Positions 1 through 8,050 of a stretch of 64,000 nucleotides of DNA are shown piece by piece. Every line of letters starts with the position of its first letter. Within the stretch, counting starts at the first letter, position 1. Source of the DNA: Metabacillus litoralis (GTDB lineage: Bacteria; Bacillota; Bacilli; Bacillales; Bacillaceae); NCBI RefSeq assembly GCF_003667825.1, contig NZ_CP033043.1, forward strand, positions 5,154,501 to 5,218,500. Direction: 5' to 3'. The position numbers and the translations under genes were made by a program. The notes below the pieces were generated by a model. It did no database searches, was not told where the DNA came from, and saw nothing but the letters and a program-made list of their open reading frames with translations.

Positions 1-42
1 AACTAAATAAGAAATTGCCTAAAGAAACAAAATGTGAAAGCT

Positions 43-70
43 GCGCTCATTAATTGATGGGCGCTTTTTT
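43..70 (+). terminator. Rho-independent terminator of a gene left of the window
   Basis: Arms GCGCTCAT (43-50) and ATGGGCGC (57-64) pair over 8 bp with one G-T wobble and a 6-nt loop, followed by six Ts. It must end a plus-strand gene that lies outside the window. Confidence 0.8.
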
Positions 71-141
71 ACGATTAACCCAGGTTACCCGTAATTTAGA
101 AGGGAATCATAAGCCTATAAATGCTGTATATGACATTTATG

Positions 142-220
142 TGACACCTTGTCATTTCGAATGGACATATGACATGATGTCATATATGATTAAGGTATAG
201 AGAATTATGACACCTTGTCA
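142..220 (+). promoter_or_regulatory. Promoter and three operator dyads of the TetR gene
   Basis: A sigma-A-type promoter is visible: -35 TGGACA at 162-167, a 17-bp spacer and -10 TATGAT at 185-190. The perfect dyad ATGACATGATGTCAT (169-183) fills the spacer almost exactly. Two identical copies of TGACACCTTGTCA flank it at 142-154 and 208-220. All three share TGACA/TGTCA half-sites. The arrangement suggests autorepression by the TetR protein encoded just downstream; that protein-site match is an inference. Confidence 0.75.
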
Positions 221-245
221 CTTACGCGGATAGGAGTTCAATAGC

Positions 246-860
246 ATGCCAAAACAAACGTTTTATCACTTACCCAAAGAGAAGAAGGATACATTAATAC
301 ACTCCGCAAAAAAAGAATTCTCACGGGTACCCCTTCATGAGGCATCAATTGCCAATATTATAAAAAGTGCAGGGATACCAAGGGGAAGTTTTTATCAATA
401 TTTTGATGATAAAGAGGATTTGTACTTTTATTTGTTAGATGAATTTACACAAAACACGAATAGAAGAGTAATGACCATTTTAAGAAGAAAACAGGGTGAT
501 TTGACAGAGACCTTGATTGATCTTTTTCAACATATTGTCCAGAGCCAGCATAATCAGGATAATAAAGCTTTTTTTAAAAATGTATTTTTAAATATGAATT
601 ATAAAATTGAAAATACGTTGGCTAGAAGTATGTATGAAAAAAGTCAAAAATCTCATTACCTAAGTTTCCTAAAATTAGTGAAAATAGATCATTTGAACAT
701 TAAATGTGAACAAGAATTGATTGATATGATTGAAATAATGGTCTCAGTGACAATTCATAATTTAGTTCGTGTGTTCGTTCTAAACTTATCTGAAGAAGAA
801 GCTCTAACCAAATATATTAATCAAATCGAATTACTTAAAAAGGGATTTCAAAAGGAGTAA
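246..860 (+). CDS. TetR/AcrR family transcriptional regulator
   Basis: This 204-residue protein has the usual TetR layout. Residues about 8-55 form the N-terminal helix-turn-helix (ANIIKSAGIPRGSFYQYFDDK is the recognition region, ending in the typical YxYF motif), and the all-helical remainder is the ligand-binding and dimer domain. The ATG follows TAGGAG at a good distance. Operators lie in its promoter, so it probably represses itself. No transporter or enzyme is adjacent in the same direction except a 39-codon ORF, so the ligand and wider target are unknown. Confidence 0.9.
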   Translation: MPKQTFYHLPKEKKDTLIHSAKKEFSRVPLHEASIANIIKSAGIPRGSFYQYFDDKEDLYFYLLDEFTQNTNRRVMTILRRKQGDLTETLIDLFQHIVQSQHNQDNKAFFKNVFLNMNYKIENTLARSMYEKSQKSHYLSFLKLVKIDHLNIKCEQELIDMIEIMVSVTIHNLVRVFVLNLSEEEALTKYINQIELLKKGFQKE

Positions 861-864
861 AACT

Positions 865-984
865 GTGGGAACTGATCTTGTAAAGACTAAGATTGATTTT
901 AAAAGCATAGTAAAAAAGCTACAAAAGCAAGGCATTAATGCTCAATTAATCAGAAGACCTACAAAAACAATTCATTTAAAATAG
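865..984 (+). CDS. Possible 39-residue protein, unknown function
   Basis: A GTG codon 7 nt after a strong AAAGGAG site opens a 39-codon frame that ends in TAG. The ribosome site overlaps the stop region of the TetR gene, which suggests translational coupling. The product is strongly basic (many Lys and Arg) with no signal peptide or membrane segment. It could be a true small protein co-expressed with the regulator, or the remnant of a longer gene. I recognise no family. Confidence 0.45.
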   Translation: MGTDLVKTKIDFKSIVKKLQKQGINAQLIRRPTKTIHLK

Positions 985-1032
985 AAGGTTAAACATTCTC
1001 TTAATAAGCTTTTATAAAGGAGTACTAACAAT

Positions 1033-1767
1033 TTGGATACATTAAGTGTTAGAGATCATGACGAAATCAAAATGGATACATTAGAACTTGTAAAGTTTAT
1101 TATGACCTATAAATTTGCTGTTAATGAAATCACCACAAAGCTTAATATTTTGAATGAAGAATTTAAGTATGTTCATGACTATAATCCAATTGAAAATATA
1201 AGCTCAAGAGTTAAAACACCTGAAAGTATTTTACAAAAAATGAAAAGAAAGAATTGTGATTTAACAATAAAGTCGATAAAAGAGAATATTAAAGATATAG
1301 CTGGTGTCCGAATAACATGTTCTTTTATTTCTGATGTTTATAAAGTGTATGAGATGCTTCAAAAGCAAAAAGATATAGATGTGGTTCAATGTAAAGATTA
1401 TATTAAACATCCAAAACCAAATGGGTACCAAAGTCTTCATCTTATTATAATCATTCCGGTTTTTTTGTCTGATCGAGTAGAAGACACCTATGTTGAGATT
1501 CAAATAAGAACAAAAGCAATGGATTTTTGGGCAAGTCTAGAACATAAGATCTATTACAAATTTGGGAAAGAAATTCCGGAGAATTTAACAAATGAATTAA
1601 AAGAAGCAGCTTTATCTGCTATTGAACTGGACAAGAAAATGGAGAGACTTCATGAAGAAGTAAAACTTATAAAAAATATCAAAAATGTTAATGAACCAAT
1701 CATTAACATCCAGGTAAATGGATCGAATCTTAGTCAATTATTAGAAGAAATTGATCATACATGTTAG
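1033..1767 (+). CDS. ywaC: Small alarmone synthetase, SasA/RelP (YwaC) type
   Basis: The product is a single-domain RelA/SpoT-type (p)ppGpp synthetase, transferring pyrophosphate from ATP to GDP or GTP. It closely follows B. subtilis YwaC along its length, including SRVKTPESI, DIAGVRITCSFISDVY, KPNGYQSLHLI and the EIQIRTKAMDFWASLEHK block that carries catalytic and substrate residues. There is no HD hydrolase, TGS or ACT domain, so it should only synthesise. At 244 residues it is longer than the roughly 210 usual for the family, through a C-terminal tail of about 30 residues. The TTG start follows AAAGGAG with a 10-nt gap; an ATG 13 codons later lacks such a site. Confidence 0.92.
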   Translation: MDTLSVRDHDEIKMDTLELVKFIMTYKFAVNEITTKLNILNEEFKYVHDYNPIENISSRVKTPESILQKMKRKNCDLTIKSIKENIKDIAGVRITCSFISDVYKVYEMLQKQKDIDVVQCKDYIKHPKPNGYQSLHLIIIIPVFLSDRVEDTYVEIQIRTKAMDFWASLEHKIYYKFGKEIPENLTNELKEAALSAIELDKKMERLHEEVKLIKNIKNVNEPIINIQVNGSNLSQLLEEIDHTC

Positions 1768-1778
1768 GAGGAAAAGTA

Positions 1779-2207
1779 TTGAAACTTACCAACATAGAAT
1801 TGCCGAATTTTGCAAAGAAAGAGGTTGAGAAATTACATGAAGTCATCTCTCCGTTTGTAAAAAAAGCTTCCCGGTATGTTTTCTGGTCCTTTCCTTTAAT
1901 CACTTTATCCATTTTTAATATCCTATCTATGTTATTTGGAAACGGTTTAAACGAAACAATGATCTCTTCTTTAGTAGTGTATGCGATAATAGGTGCGATA
2001 GGCATGGCTCTTTCGAAAGAAGCAAAACTTCAACAGGCAGAGATCCAAAAGGTAAGTATGGACTATATCATTGAACGAATAAAGAAAAGTGAGATTGCAA
2101 CGGACCGTGTTAAGGAGAAATACATTTCATTAGTAAAAGAAAATCCGTTACAGACTTTGAATCATTTTGTAAACTTTTTAGAAGTAGAGAATAGAGTGAT
2201 GAATTGA
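1779..2207 (+). CDS. Small membrane protein, DUF5392 (YwnF)-like
   Basis: I place the start at TTG 1779, 8 nt after a perfect AGGAGG; an upstream in-frame ATG at 1761 lies before that site and overlaps the end of the alarmone synthetase gene. The 142-residue product has an N-terminal soluble stretch with FAKKEVEKLHEVISPF, two membrane helices (about residues 32-52 and 63-80) and a charged helical C-terminus. This layout recalls YwnF of B. subtilis (DUF5392), from memory only. Position and overlap imply co-transcription with ywaC. Function is unknown. Confidence 0.65.
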   Translation: MKLTNIELPNFAKKEVEKLHEVISPFVKKASRYVFWSFPLITLSIFNILSMLFGNGLNETMISSLVVYAIIGAIGMALSKEAKLQQAEIQKVSMDYIIERIKKSEIATDRVKEKYISLVKENPLQTLNHFVNFLEVENRVMN

Positions 2208-2266
2208 ACGTAGAGTGTAGCAAACTTGGGGAAACACAACTCTAATCAAAAAATAAAGAGGAAAGA

Positions 2267-2311
2267 ACAAAGGCTTATCATTTAGGGTTGGTGATAAGTC
2301 TTTGTTTTTTT
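2267..2311 (+). terminator. Rho-independent terminator after ywaC operon
   Basis: Arms around GGCTTATCA (2272-2280) and TGATAAGTC (2292-2300) form a stem, extended by A-T pairs, with a run of Ts at 2301-2311. The rest of the gap to 2517 is AT-rich; I see no other element in it. Confidence 0.8.
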
Positions 2312-2516
2312 ATTAATAGGGTGACAACAACTATTGTTCTTCCGTTATTTTTGGTTATTAAGGGGATATTTTAAAAAATTAAAAATGGGAATAGGTAATT
2401 TATGTTAAAATGAATAAGAGAATTTAATAATCTAATATTCGTTAACGAGTAGTTAAAGGAACTAATCTAGAAGAAAATTATTATGGTATATATTTGAATA
2501 GGGTAGGGGGCTACAG

Positions 2517-2864
2517 ATGAAATATTTTTTTGATTTTATTCTAGCTGTATCTTTGAATGGTTTTTCCTATTACATTGCCAGCTTAATTCTTAAAAATGGA
2601 TTACCTCTTTGGCAAGCAATAATAATAGGTTTTTCCGTTGTTTCACTAGGAGCTTTAACAGAAGCCTTAGGAAGTCCAATGTGGTTAATAGTATTAGTTC
2701 CTTTTCCAGTAGGAATGTTCTTACTATACTCATTTCTTAACGTTACTGTTCCTCAATGGTTTCTGACTTATATAATTACTCTTTCAATTTACACAGTTAT
2801 ACATATACCTATGAGTTATTTTTTTAATTTCCATTCATTAATTCCAGCCTGGAAACTCTCATGA
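2517..2864 (+). CDS. Small integral membrane protein, unknown
   Basis: The 115-residue protein is almost wholly hydrophobic, with about four predicted membrane helices and only a few charged residues. The ATG follows a G-rich site (TAGGGTAGGGGG). It is flanked by terminators on both sides, so it is probably a single-gene unit. I do not recognise the family. Confidence 0.7.
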   Translation: MKYFFDFILAVSLNGFSYYIASLILKNGLPLWQAIIIGFSVVSLGALTEALGSPMWLIVLVPFPVGMFLLYSFLNVTVPQWFLTYIITLSIYTVIHIPMSYFFNFHSLIPAWKLS

Positions 2865-2904
2865 TTTTGCTGATATATTACTCAATAAAAAATTGTCTAA
2901 TTCT

Positions 2905-2936
2905 AAAAGCTCAGAGCATAAACCCTGAGCTTTTTT
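2905..2936 (+). terminator. Rho-independent terminator
   Basis: AAAAGCTCAG and CTGAGCTTTT pair over 10 bp around a 10-nt loop, followed by Ts. Confidence 0.85.
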
Positions 2937-3059
2937 CGTGTATTTACTTTGTGATGTAATCTGTGAATTATAATGTTATTTTGCGTATTATTTCTTTTTT
3001 GTACGTGGTATGATGATTCAAAATCTAGTTGGAAGTTTTATAGAAAGGTAGGGAAGAGT

Positions 3060-4355
3060 ATGCCACAGAAAGAAAGTGGAAAGGTGTTAGACGACCAAAC
3101 AGACTCGATACATTCTTCAGAAAAACGAAAAATGTTATACAAGCGGACATTACTCGTTGTAAGTATTTCACAAATTTTTGGTGGTGCAGGGTTAGCTGCT
3201 GGAATTACTGTGGGGGCCCTTCTTGCCGAGCAAATGCTCGGTACTGAAGCGTTCGCTGGGCTTCCTTCAGCATTACTTACTTTAGGGTCAGCAGGAGCAG
3301 CTTTATTTGTTGGGAGACTTTCACAGGCGTTTGGACGTCGAATCGGTCTGACAGCTGGGTTTTTAATTGGTGGACTCGGAGCGATAGGAGTCATAATGGC
3401 TGCAATCATAAATAGTGTTTTTCTTTTATTTACTTCCCTTCTTGTGTATGGTGCGGGATCAGCAACGAATTTACAAGCTCGTTACGCAGGGACTGACTTA
3501 GCGAATCGTAAACAGAGAGCAACTGCTATTAGTACGACAATGGTTTTTACGACATTTGGTGCAGTTGCAGGTCCAAACCTAGTAAATGTGATGGGGAAAT
3601 TTGCCCTTTCTATTGGCGTGCCATCACTTGCAGGTCCTTTCATTTTAGCAGGAGCAGCATACATCTTAGCTGGTGTTGTCCTTTTGATCATGCTTCGTCC
3701 TGATCCATTACTTATAGCAAGAACGATTGAAGCGTCCAACTTAGATTCTAGTGATAAAGGAAGGTATGCAACTGCTGAAAATACAGAAAACAAAAGAGGC
3801 ATATTTGTTGGAGCAACGATTATGGTGCTTACTCAAATTGTTATGGTTGCTCTTATGACAATGACTCCAGTTCATATGAGAGATCATGGACACAGCTTGG
3901 GTGCAGTGGGTCTTGTCATTGGGTTTCATATAGGTGCGATGTATCTCCCTTCTTTGTTTACTGGTATCCTTGTTGATAAGTTGGGTCGTACTGCGATGGC
4001 TATTGCCTCTGGCGCAACGTTACTTTTAGCAGGTTTAATCGGAGCATTTGCACCAGGAGATTCTATGGTTCTTTTAGTAGTCTCTCTTTCTTTACTTGGA
4101 TTAGGATGGAATTTTGGGTTGATAAGTGGAACTGCCCTTATTGTTGATTCAACTAAAGCTTCCACAAGAGCTAAAACTCAAGGTACAGTTGACGTTTTAA
4201 TTGCGTTATCAGGAGCAGCTGGCGGAGCATTGTCTGGAATGGTTGTGGCTGGTTCTAGTTATCTAACGCTGTCATTAGTTGGAGGGTTTTTATCTTTATT
4301 ACTGATTCCAGTGGTGATATGGTCACGAAGGGGTGAAAATAATAAGGCTATTTAA
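3060..4355 (+). CDS. MFS transporter
   Basis: The product is a major facilitator superfamily transporter with about 12 membrane helices. The motif GRLSQAFGRRIG after the second helix is the MFS loop 2-3 signature (G-x3-D/Q-x2-GRR). The start at ATG 3060 gives 431 residues and follows an AGGTAGGG site; an earlier in-frame ATG at 2973 would add a non-conserved hydrophobic stretch. A LysR gene follows 19 bp later on the same strand, so the two probably form an operon. The substrate is unknown; small-molecule export is the usual role of such pairs. Confidence 0.85.
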   Translation: MPQKESGKVLDDQTDSIHSSEKRKMLYKRTLLVVSISQIFGGAGLAAGITVGALLAEQMLGTEAFAGLPSALLTLGSAGAALFVGRLSQAFGRRIGLTAGFLIGGLGAIGVIMAAIINSVFLLFTSLLVYGAGSATNLQARYAGTDLANRKQRATAISTTMVFTTFGAVAGPNLVNVMGKFALSIGVPSLAGPFILAGAAYILAGVVLLIMLRPDPLLIARTIEASNLDSSDKGRYATAENTENKRGIFVGATIMVLTQIVMVALMTMTPVHMRDHGHSLGAVGLVIGFHIGAMYLPSLFTGILVDKLGRTAMAIASGATLLLAGLIGAFAPGDSMVLLVVSLSLLGLGWNFGLISGTALIVDSTKASTRAKTQGTVDVLIALSGAAGGALSGMVVAGSSYLTLSLVGGFLSLLLIPVVIWSRRGENNKAI

Positions 4356-4374
4356 ATGAGGAAGGAGGATGGAA

Positions 4375-5247
4375 ATGAATGAACGCGATTGGCATATTTT
4401 AAAGGTTCTTTATGAGAAAAAAAACATTACAAAAACAGCACAAAGTTTATTTATATCACAGCCTTCATTAACAAAAAGAATTCAACAAATAGAAAAAGAG
4501 TTCGATTTAGCAATTATTAGTCGCGGTACAAAGGGTATACAGTTTACACCTCAAGGAGAATTTTTAGCAAAATGTGCTGATGAAATGCTTATGCGTATTC
4601 GTCACATTAAAGAATCTGTTCAAAATATGGATCAAGAGGTCAGTGGTACTTTGAGGTTAGGGGTTTCGAATTATACGACGAGACATAAGCTACCAAAACT
4701 TTTAAAGCTTTTTCGTGAACAATTTCCAGATGTAAACTATAAAGTTACAACGGGGTGGAGTCGGGAAGTCTTCAATTTAGTTTATAACGGTGATGTACAT
4801 GTTGGTATTGTTCGTGGAGACTATCATTGGTCAGAATCTAAACAGCTTCTTTTTGAGGAAAATATATGTATCGTATCTAAAGAGAAAATTGAGCTTGAGG
4901 ACTTGCCATCATTGCCAAGAATAGAGTATGAGACAGATACTGCATTGAAGGCGATTATTGACAATTGGTGGACTGGTAATTTTTCAGTACCTCCTTTCAT
5001 TGGGATGGAAGTAGATAAGGCTGATACATGCAAAGAAATGGTACTAAACGGTTTAGGATATGGCATCCTCCCAAGTGTACTAGTTGAAGATCAGCCAAAT
5101 ACATATCAAATTCATTTGAAAAACGAAAAAGGAGAGACTCTTAAAAGGAAAACATGGATGTTTTATCACAATGAGTCTCTTGAATTGAAGGTTGTTAAAG
5201 AGTTTGTTGAATTTGTTGGGAAATTAGATTTTAAACATGATATTTAA
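4375..5247 (+). CDS. LysR-family transcriptional regulator
   Basis: Residues 1-60 form a winged helix-turn-helix typical of LysR proteins (NITKTAQSLFISQPSLTKRI). Residues from about 88 form the substrate-binding domain that senses a co-inducer. I choose ATG 4375, 6 nt after AGGAGG; the upstream ATG at 4369 abuts that site. The gene lies directly downstream of the MFS transporter gene and probably controls it. Confidence 0.9.
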   Translation: MNERDWHILKVLYEKKNITKTAQSLFISQPSLTKRIQQIEKEFDLAIISRGTKGIQFTPQGEFLAKCADEMLMRIRHIKESVQNMDQEVSGTLRLGVSNYTTRHKLPKLLKLFREQFPDVNYKVTTGWSREVFNLVYNGDVHVGIVRGDYHWSESKQLLFEENICIVSKEKIELEDLPSLPRIEYETDTALKAIIDNWWTGNFSVPPFIGMEVDKADTCKEMVLNGLGYGILPSVLVEDQPNTYQIHLKNEKGETLKRKTWMFYHNESLELKVVKEFVEFVGKLDFKHDI

Positions 5248-5249
5248 TG

Positions 5250-5279
5250 GAAGCGCGGAGACTTTTCGTGCTTCTTTGT
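5250..5279 (+). terminator. Short terminator after the LysR gene
   Basis: GAAGCGCG and CGTGCTTC pair over 8 bp with one wobble and are followed by a weak T tract (TTTGTT). Confidence 0.55.
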
Positions 5280-5375
5280 TGTGGTTATTCCTTTTTTGAA
5301 TACATATCGATAGTTTATTTGTATTTTAATTAAAATCATATCGTTTTTATAATTAATGAATAAGGGAGGAGACAA

Positions 5376-5684
5376 ATGAAGAAAATTGCAAAACAACTTT
5401 TAACATTATTTAAAAATAATGAGGGGAAAAACTTTGATGCAACCTTACATGACAACATGGAAAAGAAGGCAGGATTTAGTTTTATGAGCTTTATTAAAGC
5501 AGGAGAAGTCCATTTTCGGAATGATCGAATTTCAGTTAGCGAACCATTAACAGGGAGATATTTCTGTCTACCGTTTACTGGAATTAAAGAAATCGTTGAT
5601 GAGTCCACAGGAGAATATGACATAGCATTTACCGTAAGATACAAAAACTATAATGTTTATATACAAATATTTGAAGCATGGTAA
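5376..5684 (+). CDS. Hypothetical 102-residue protein
   Basis: The ATG lies 7 nt after GGGAGGAG, so translation is well supported. The product is soluble, with a basic amphipathic start and a beta-rich second half (FTVRYKNYNVYIQIFEAW at the end). There is no signal peptide or membrane helix. I recognise no family. It has its own upstream AT-rich region and no close operon partner. Confidence 0.65.
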   Translation: MKKIAKQLLTLFKNNEGKNFDATLHDNMEKKAGFSFMSFIKAGEVHFRNDRISVSEPLTGRYFCLPFTGIKEIVDESTGEYDIAFTVRYKNYNVYIQIFEAW

Positions 5685-5774
5685 AGGCAAGAAAACAGTT
5701 TTTCTATAGTGTCTCCATTATATTGGAGGAATGTTGTTTTATTCTGTAATAGAATATAGTGGGGGTTTTAAGAA

Positions 5775-6698
5775 ATGAATGTGTTTTTAACTATTTTATT
5801 AAATGTGATCTTACCCGTTTTTTTACTTATTGCAATTGGTGCATTTCTTCATCGAAAATTTACATTTGATATGGGAACTTTATCAAAATTAAATTCATAT
5901 CTACTTATGCCAGCAGTAGGTTTTGCTAATGTTTATCAAAGTAAAATGGGAGGAAATACACTCCTTTTAATTATTAGTATTTTAATAGTACAAAGTATGT
6001 TTCTAATGATCGTAAGTTCACTACTTTCAAAAATGTTTAAATTAGAAAACGGGTTATCCTCAGCGTTTAAGAATAGTGTTGTATTAAGTAACTCTGGCAA
6101 TTTTGGATTACCTGTAAGTCAACTTGTTTTTCAAAATAATCCTTTAGGCTTATCAATACAAATTGTTGTCATGATCTTTCAAAACCTACTTACCTACACC
6201 TATGGGTTATTTAATACAGTATCTGTTAATAAAAAAGGAATGCAGGCATTAAAAATTTTTTTAAGAAACCCGGTATGTTATGCCTTTTTATTGGGAATGT
6301 TCTTTCAAATTACTTCTTTAAGACTACCTGGGTATATTTGGGTTCCGATTGAAAATATATCCAATGCCTTTTTGGCGATAGCACTTATAACACTTGGGGC
6401 ACAGAGTGCTTTTATAAAAATAACCCGTTTGTCCAAACCATTGATCCTAAGTCTTTTAGGTAGATTAATAGTATCTCCTACAATTGCATTCATTGTTATT
6501 TTCCTTTTTAACATAGAAGGAACAATAGCACAGGCATTGTTTATTGCAAGTTCGTTTCCAACCTCTAGAAATAGTTCCCTTTTTGCATTGGAATATAATA
6601 ATTATCCCGAATATGCTGCCCAAGCTGTATTGTTGTCGACCTTATGCAGCATGTTCACAGTGACGATCGTTGTGTATTTGTCGGAGATTTTGTTTTAG
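5775..6698 (+). CDS. AEC-family (auxin efflux carrier-like) transporter
   Basis: This 307-residue membrane protein has about ten helices in the two-halves arrangement of the AEC/mem_trans family (PF03547). Typical features are NSYLLMPAVGFANVYQ in the first half, SNSGNFGLPV in the fourth helix region and ASSFPTSRNS near the end. Bacterial members move organic acids or other anions; the substrate here is unknown. The ribosome site GTGGGGGT precedes ATG 5775. Confidence 0.85.
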   Translation: MNVFLTILLNVILPVFLLIAIGAFLHRKFTFDMGTLSKLNSYLLMPAVGFANVYQSKMGGNTLLLIISILIVQSMFLMIVSSLLSKMFKLENGLSSAFKNSVVLSNSGNFGLPVSQLVFQNNPLGLSIQIVVMIFQNLLTYTYGLFNTVSVNKKGMQALKIFLRNPVCYAFLLGMFFQITSLRLPGYIWVPIENISNAFLAIALITLGAQSAFIKITRLSKPLILSLLGRLIVSPTIAFIVIFLFNIEGTIAQALFIASSFPTSRNSSLFALEYNNYPEYAAQAVLLSTLCSMFTVTIVVYLSEILF

Positions 6699-7067
6699 AA
6701 ATGTTAAGTATTATTTCTAATATCTCCTCTCTTATCATTTAATTTTTTCTTGTAATTTTTCTATCAGGCATAATTATATTTTATTAGAAAATTAGAAAAC
6801 CAAGAGTATCTATCATAGATAAAGGAAAAGATAGGTACTCTAGCAGAACAAATGGAACACTATTTATTCCGAACCACTCCTGAAAAAGGAAAATATAACC
6901 ATGAAATCACTCCTTCAAATAATAAAACATGCCTCCCGTTCTATCTTCATATCGTTCTTCTGCCATTATATATGTAACTTTCACAAACATACTTTCTAGA
7001 TTGAAAGAACCTGAGAGTTGTGGCTAGCAAAGAAAGTTACACACATTCAGATTGCCGTTTCATTTTG
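6699..7067. other. Gene-free 369-bp gap with two inverted repeats and a micro-ORF
   Basis: Two hairpins are visible. The first has 12-bp arms (AGAGTATCTATC at 6803-6814 and GATAGGTACTCT at 6830-6841, one wobble). The second has 10-bp arms TGTAACTTTC and GAAAGTTACA about 60 bp apart, around 6971-7043. On the minus strand a 19-codon ORF runs from 6966 to 6907, without a convincing ribosome site. I see no clear riboswitch or sRNA signature. Confidence 0.35.
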
Positions 7068-7868
7068 TTAGTTGAAAATTAATCTATATTGCTTTGGGGT
7101 AACAGTCATATATTTTTTGAACCCCTTATAAAAATGTGCTTCATCATAGTAGCCTTGACTATCGATAATGTCGTTAAGACGATGAGGCATATTTAGTAGC
7201 TTATTTACTGTATATTGTAATCTTACAATTTGACTGAATTGCTTAGGAGAAAATCCAATTTGGTCTTCGAATTTCTTTTGGATATATCGAGAGGAATATC
7301 CAGTTTCTGAGGATAGTTGTTTAATATGGACTAATCCCTCTGTCTCATAAATTTTGTTTAAGCAAAAATGGATAATGTTTTGATTGAAGTCAGCTTGAAG
7401 TGGTTGTTTTTTCAGAAAATTTTTGAACCATACTATTCGTTCATTGAATGTAGTGCAAGTATAGAAATCTTCAAATAAAGAATAATATCCATCTAGCACA
7501 TCAAATAGGGGTATCTGTTTTTGTTGGATGATTTCTTTAATGGAACATTTAAACATAATGCTGGTTTGCTCTGGATATAATCTCACTCCGAAATGGACAA
7601 TGTTTGGTTTAAATTGATAGAAACACCGTTCTTCTGGGCTAGTGGCAATAATGGCAAACGGGTCAGAAGGGTCGCAGGAAAATAGTAAATCAATACAGCC
7701 GTCTGGAATAACAGATAATTCTCCAGATGAGTTTTCGTCTGTTTTGAATTGATAGTATAAGGATACATCCTGACTCATTGTACATTTTGGTTTGGATTCC
7801 ATATAAATTGGACAATGAGGCTCCATTTCAGGTTGGATCGGATTGAAAAAATAACTCCCTGTTATCAT
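7068..7868 (-). CDS. AraC-family regulator, probably of the amine oxidase cluster
   Basis: The C-terminal part (about residues 165-265) carries the two AraC-type helix-turn-helix motifs, including SSETGYSSRYIQKKFEDQ and the family signature around YYDEAHFYKGFKKY. The N-terminal part with LSVIPDGCIDLLFSCD matches the sensor-like domain (DUF6597-like) found in a subgroup of AraC proteins. The ATG follows AGAGGAG. It is transcribed away from the amine oxidase gene, sharing a 182-bp intergenic region, so it most likely senses an amine or its aldehyde product and activates that operon. Confidence 0.88.
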   Translation of the reverse strand: MITGSYFFNPIQPEMEPHCPIYMESKPKCTMSQDVSLYYQFKTDENSSGELSVIPDGCIDLLFSCDPSDPFAIIATSPEERCFYQFKPNIVHFGVRLYPEQTSIMFKCSIKEIIQQKQIPLFDVLDGYYSLFEDFYTCTTFNERIVWFKNFLKKQPLQADFNQNIIHFCLNKIYETEGLVHIKQLSSETGYSSRYIQKKFEDQIGFSPKQFSQIVRLQYTVNKLLNMPHRLNDIIDSQGYYDEAHFYKGFKKYMTVTPKQYRLIFN

Positions 7869-8050
7869 TTATTAATCTCCTCTCAGCTTGATAAGTCAAA
7901 TGTAATTCAAACCTCCCGGAAAAACAGAGATTTTGTCACCGAATCTTACATGCTTTTTTAGGATAACCTTCAATTCGTTCCGTTTTTTACAGTGAAATTC
8001 ATCAATAATCGATATAAGCTAAGAGAAATCAAATAAGGGAGGAATTACTT

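Noticed and set aside
3038..3409. Minus-strand ORF of 123 codons opposite the MFS gene
   Set aside because: Shadow of the transporter gene; no ribosome site, low-complexity product.
6950..7050. Riboswitch (glycine or TPP type) before the AraC stop
   Set aside because: ACCTGAGAG recalls parts of known riboswitches, but the rest of the fold is absent and no gene lies downstream in the right direction.
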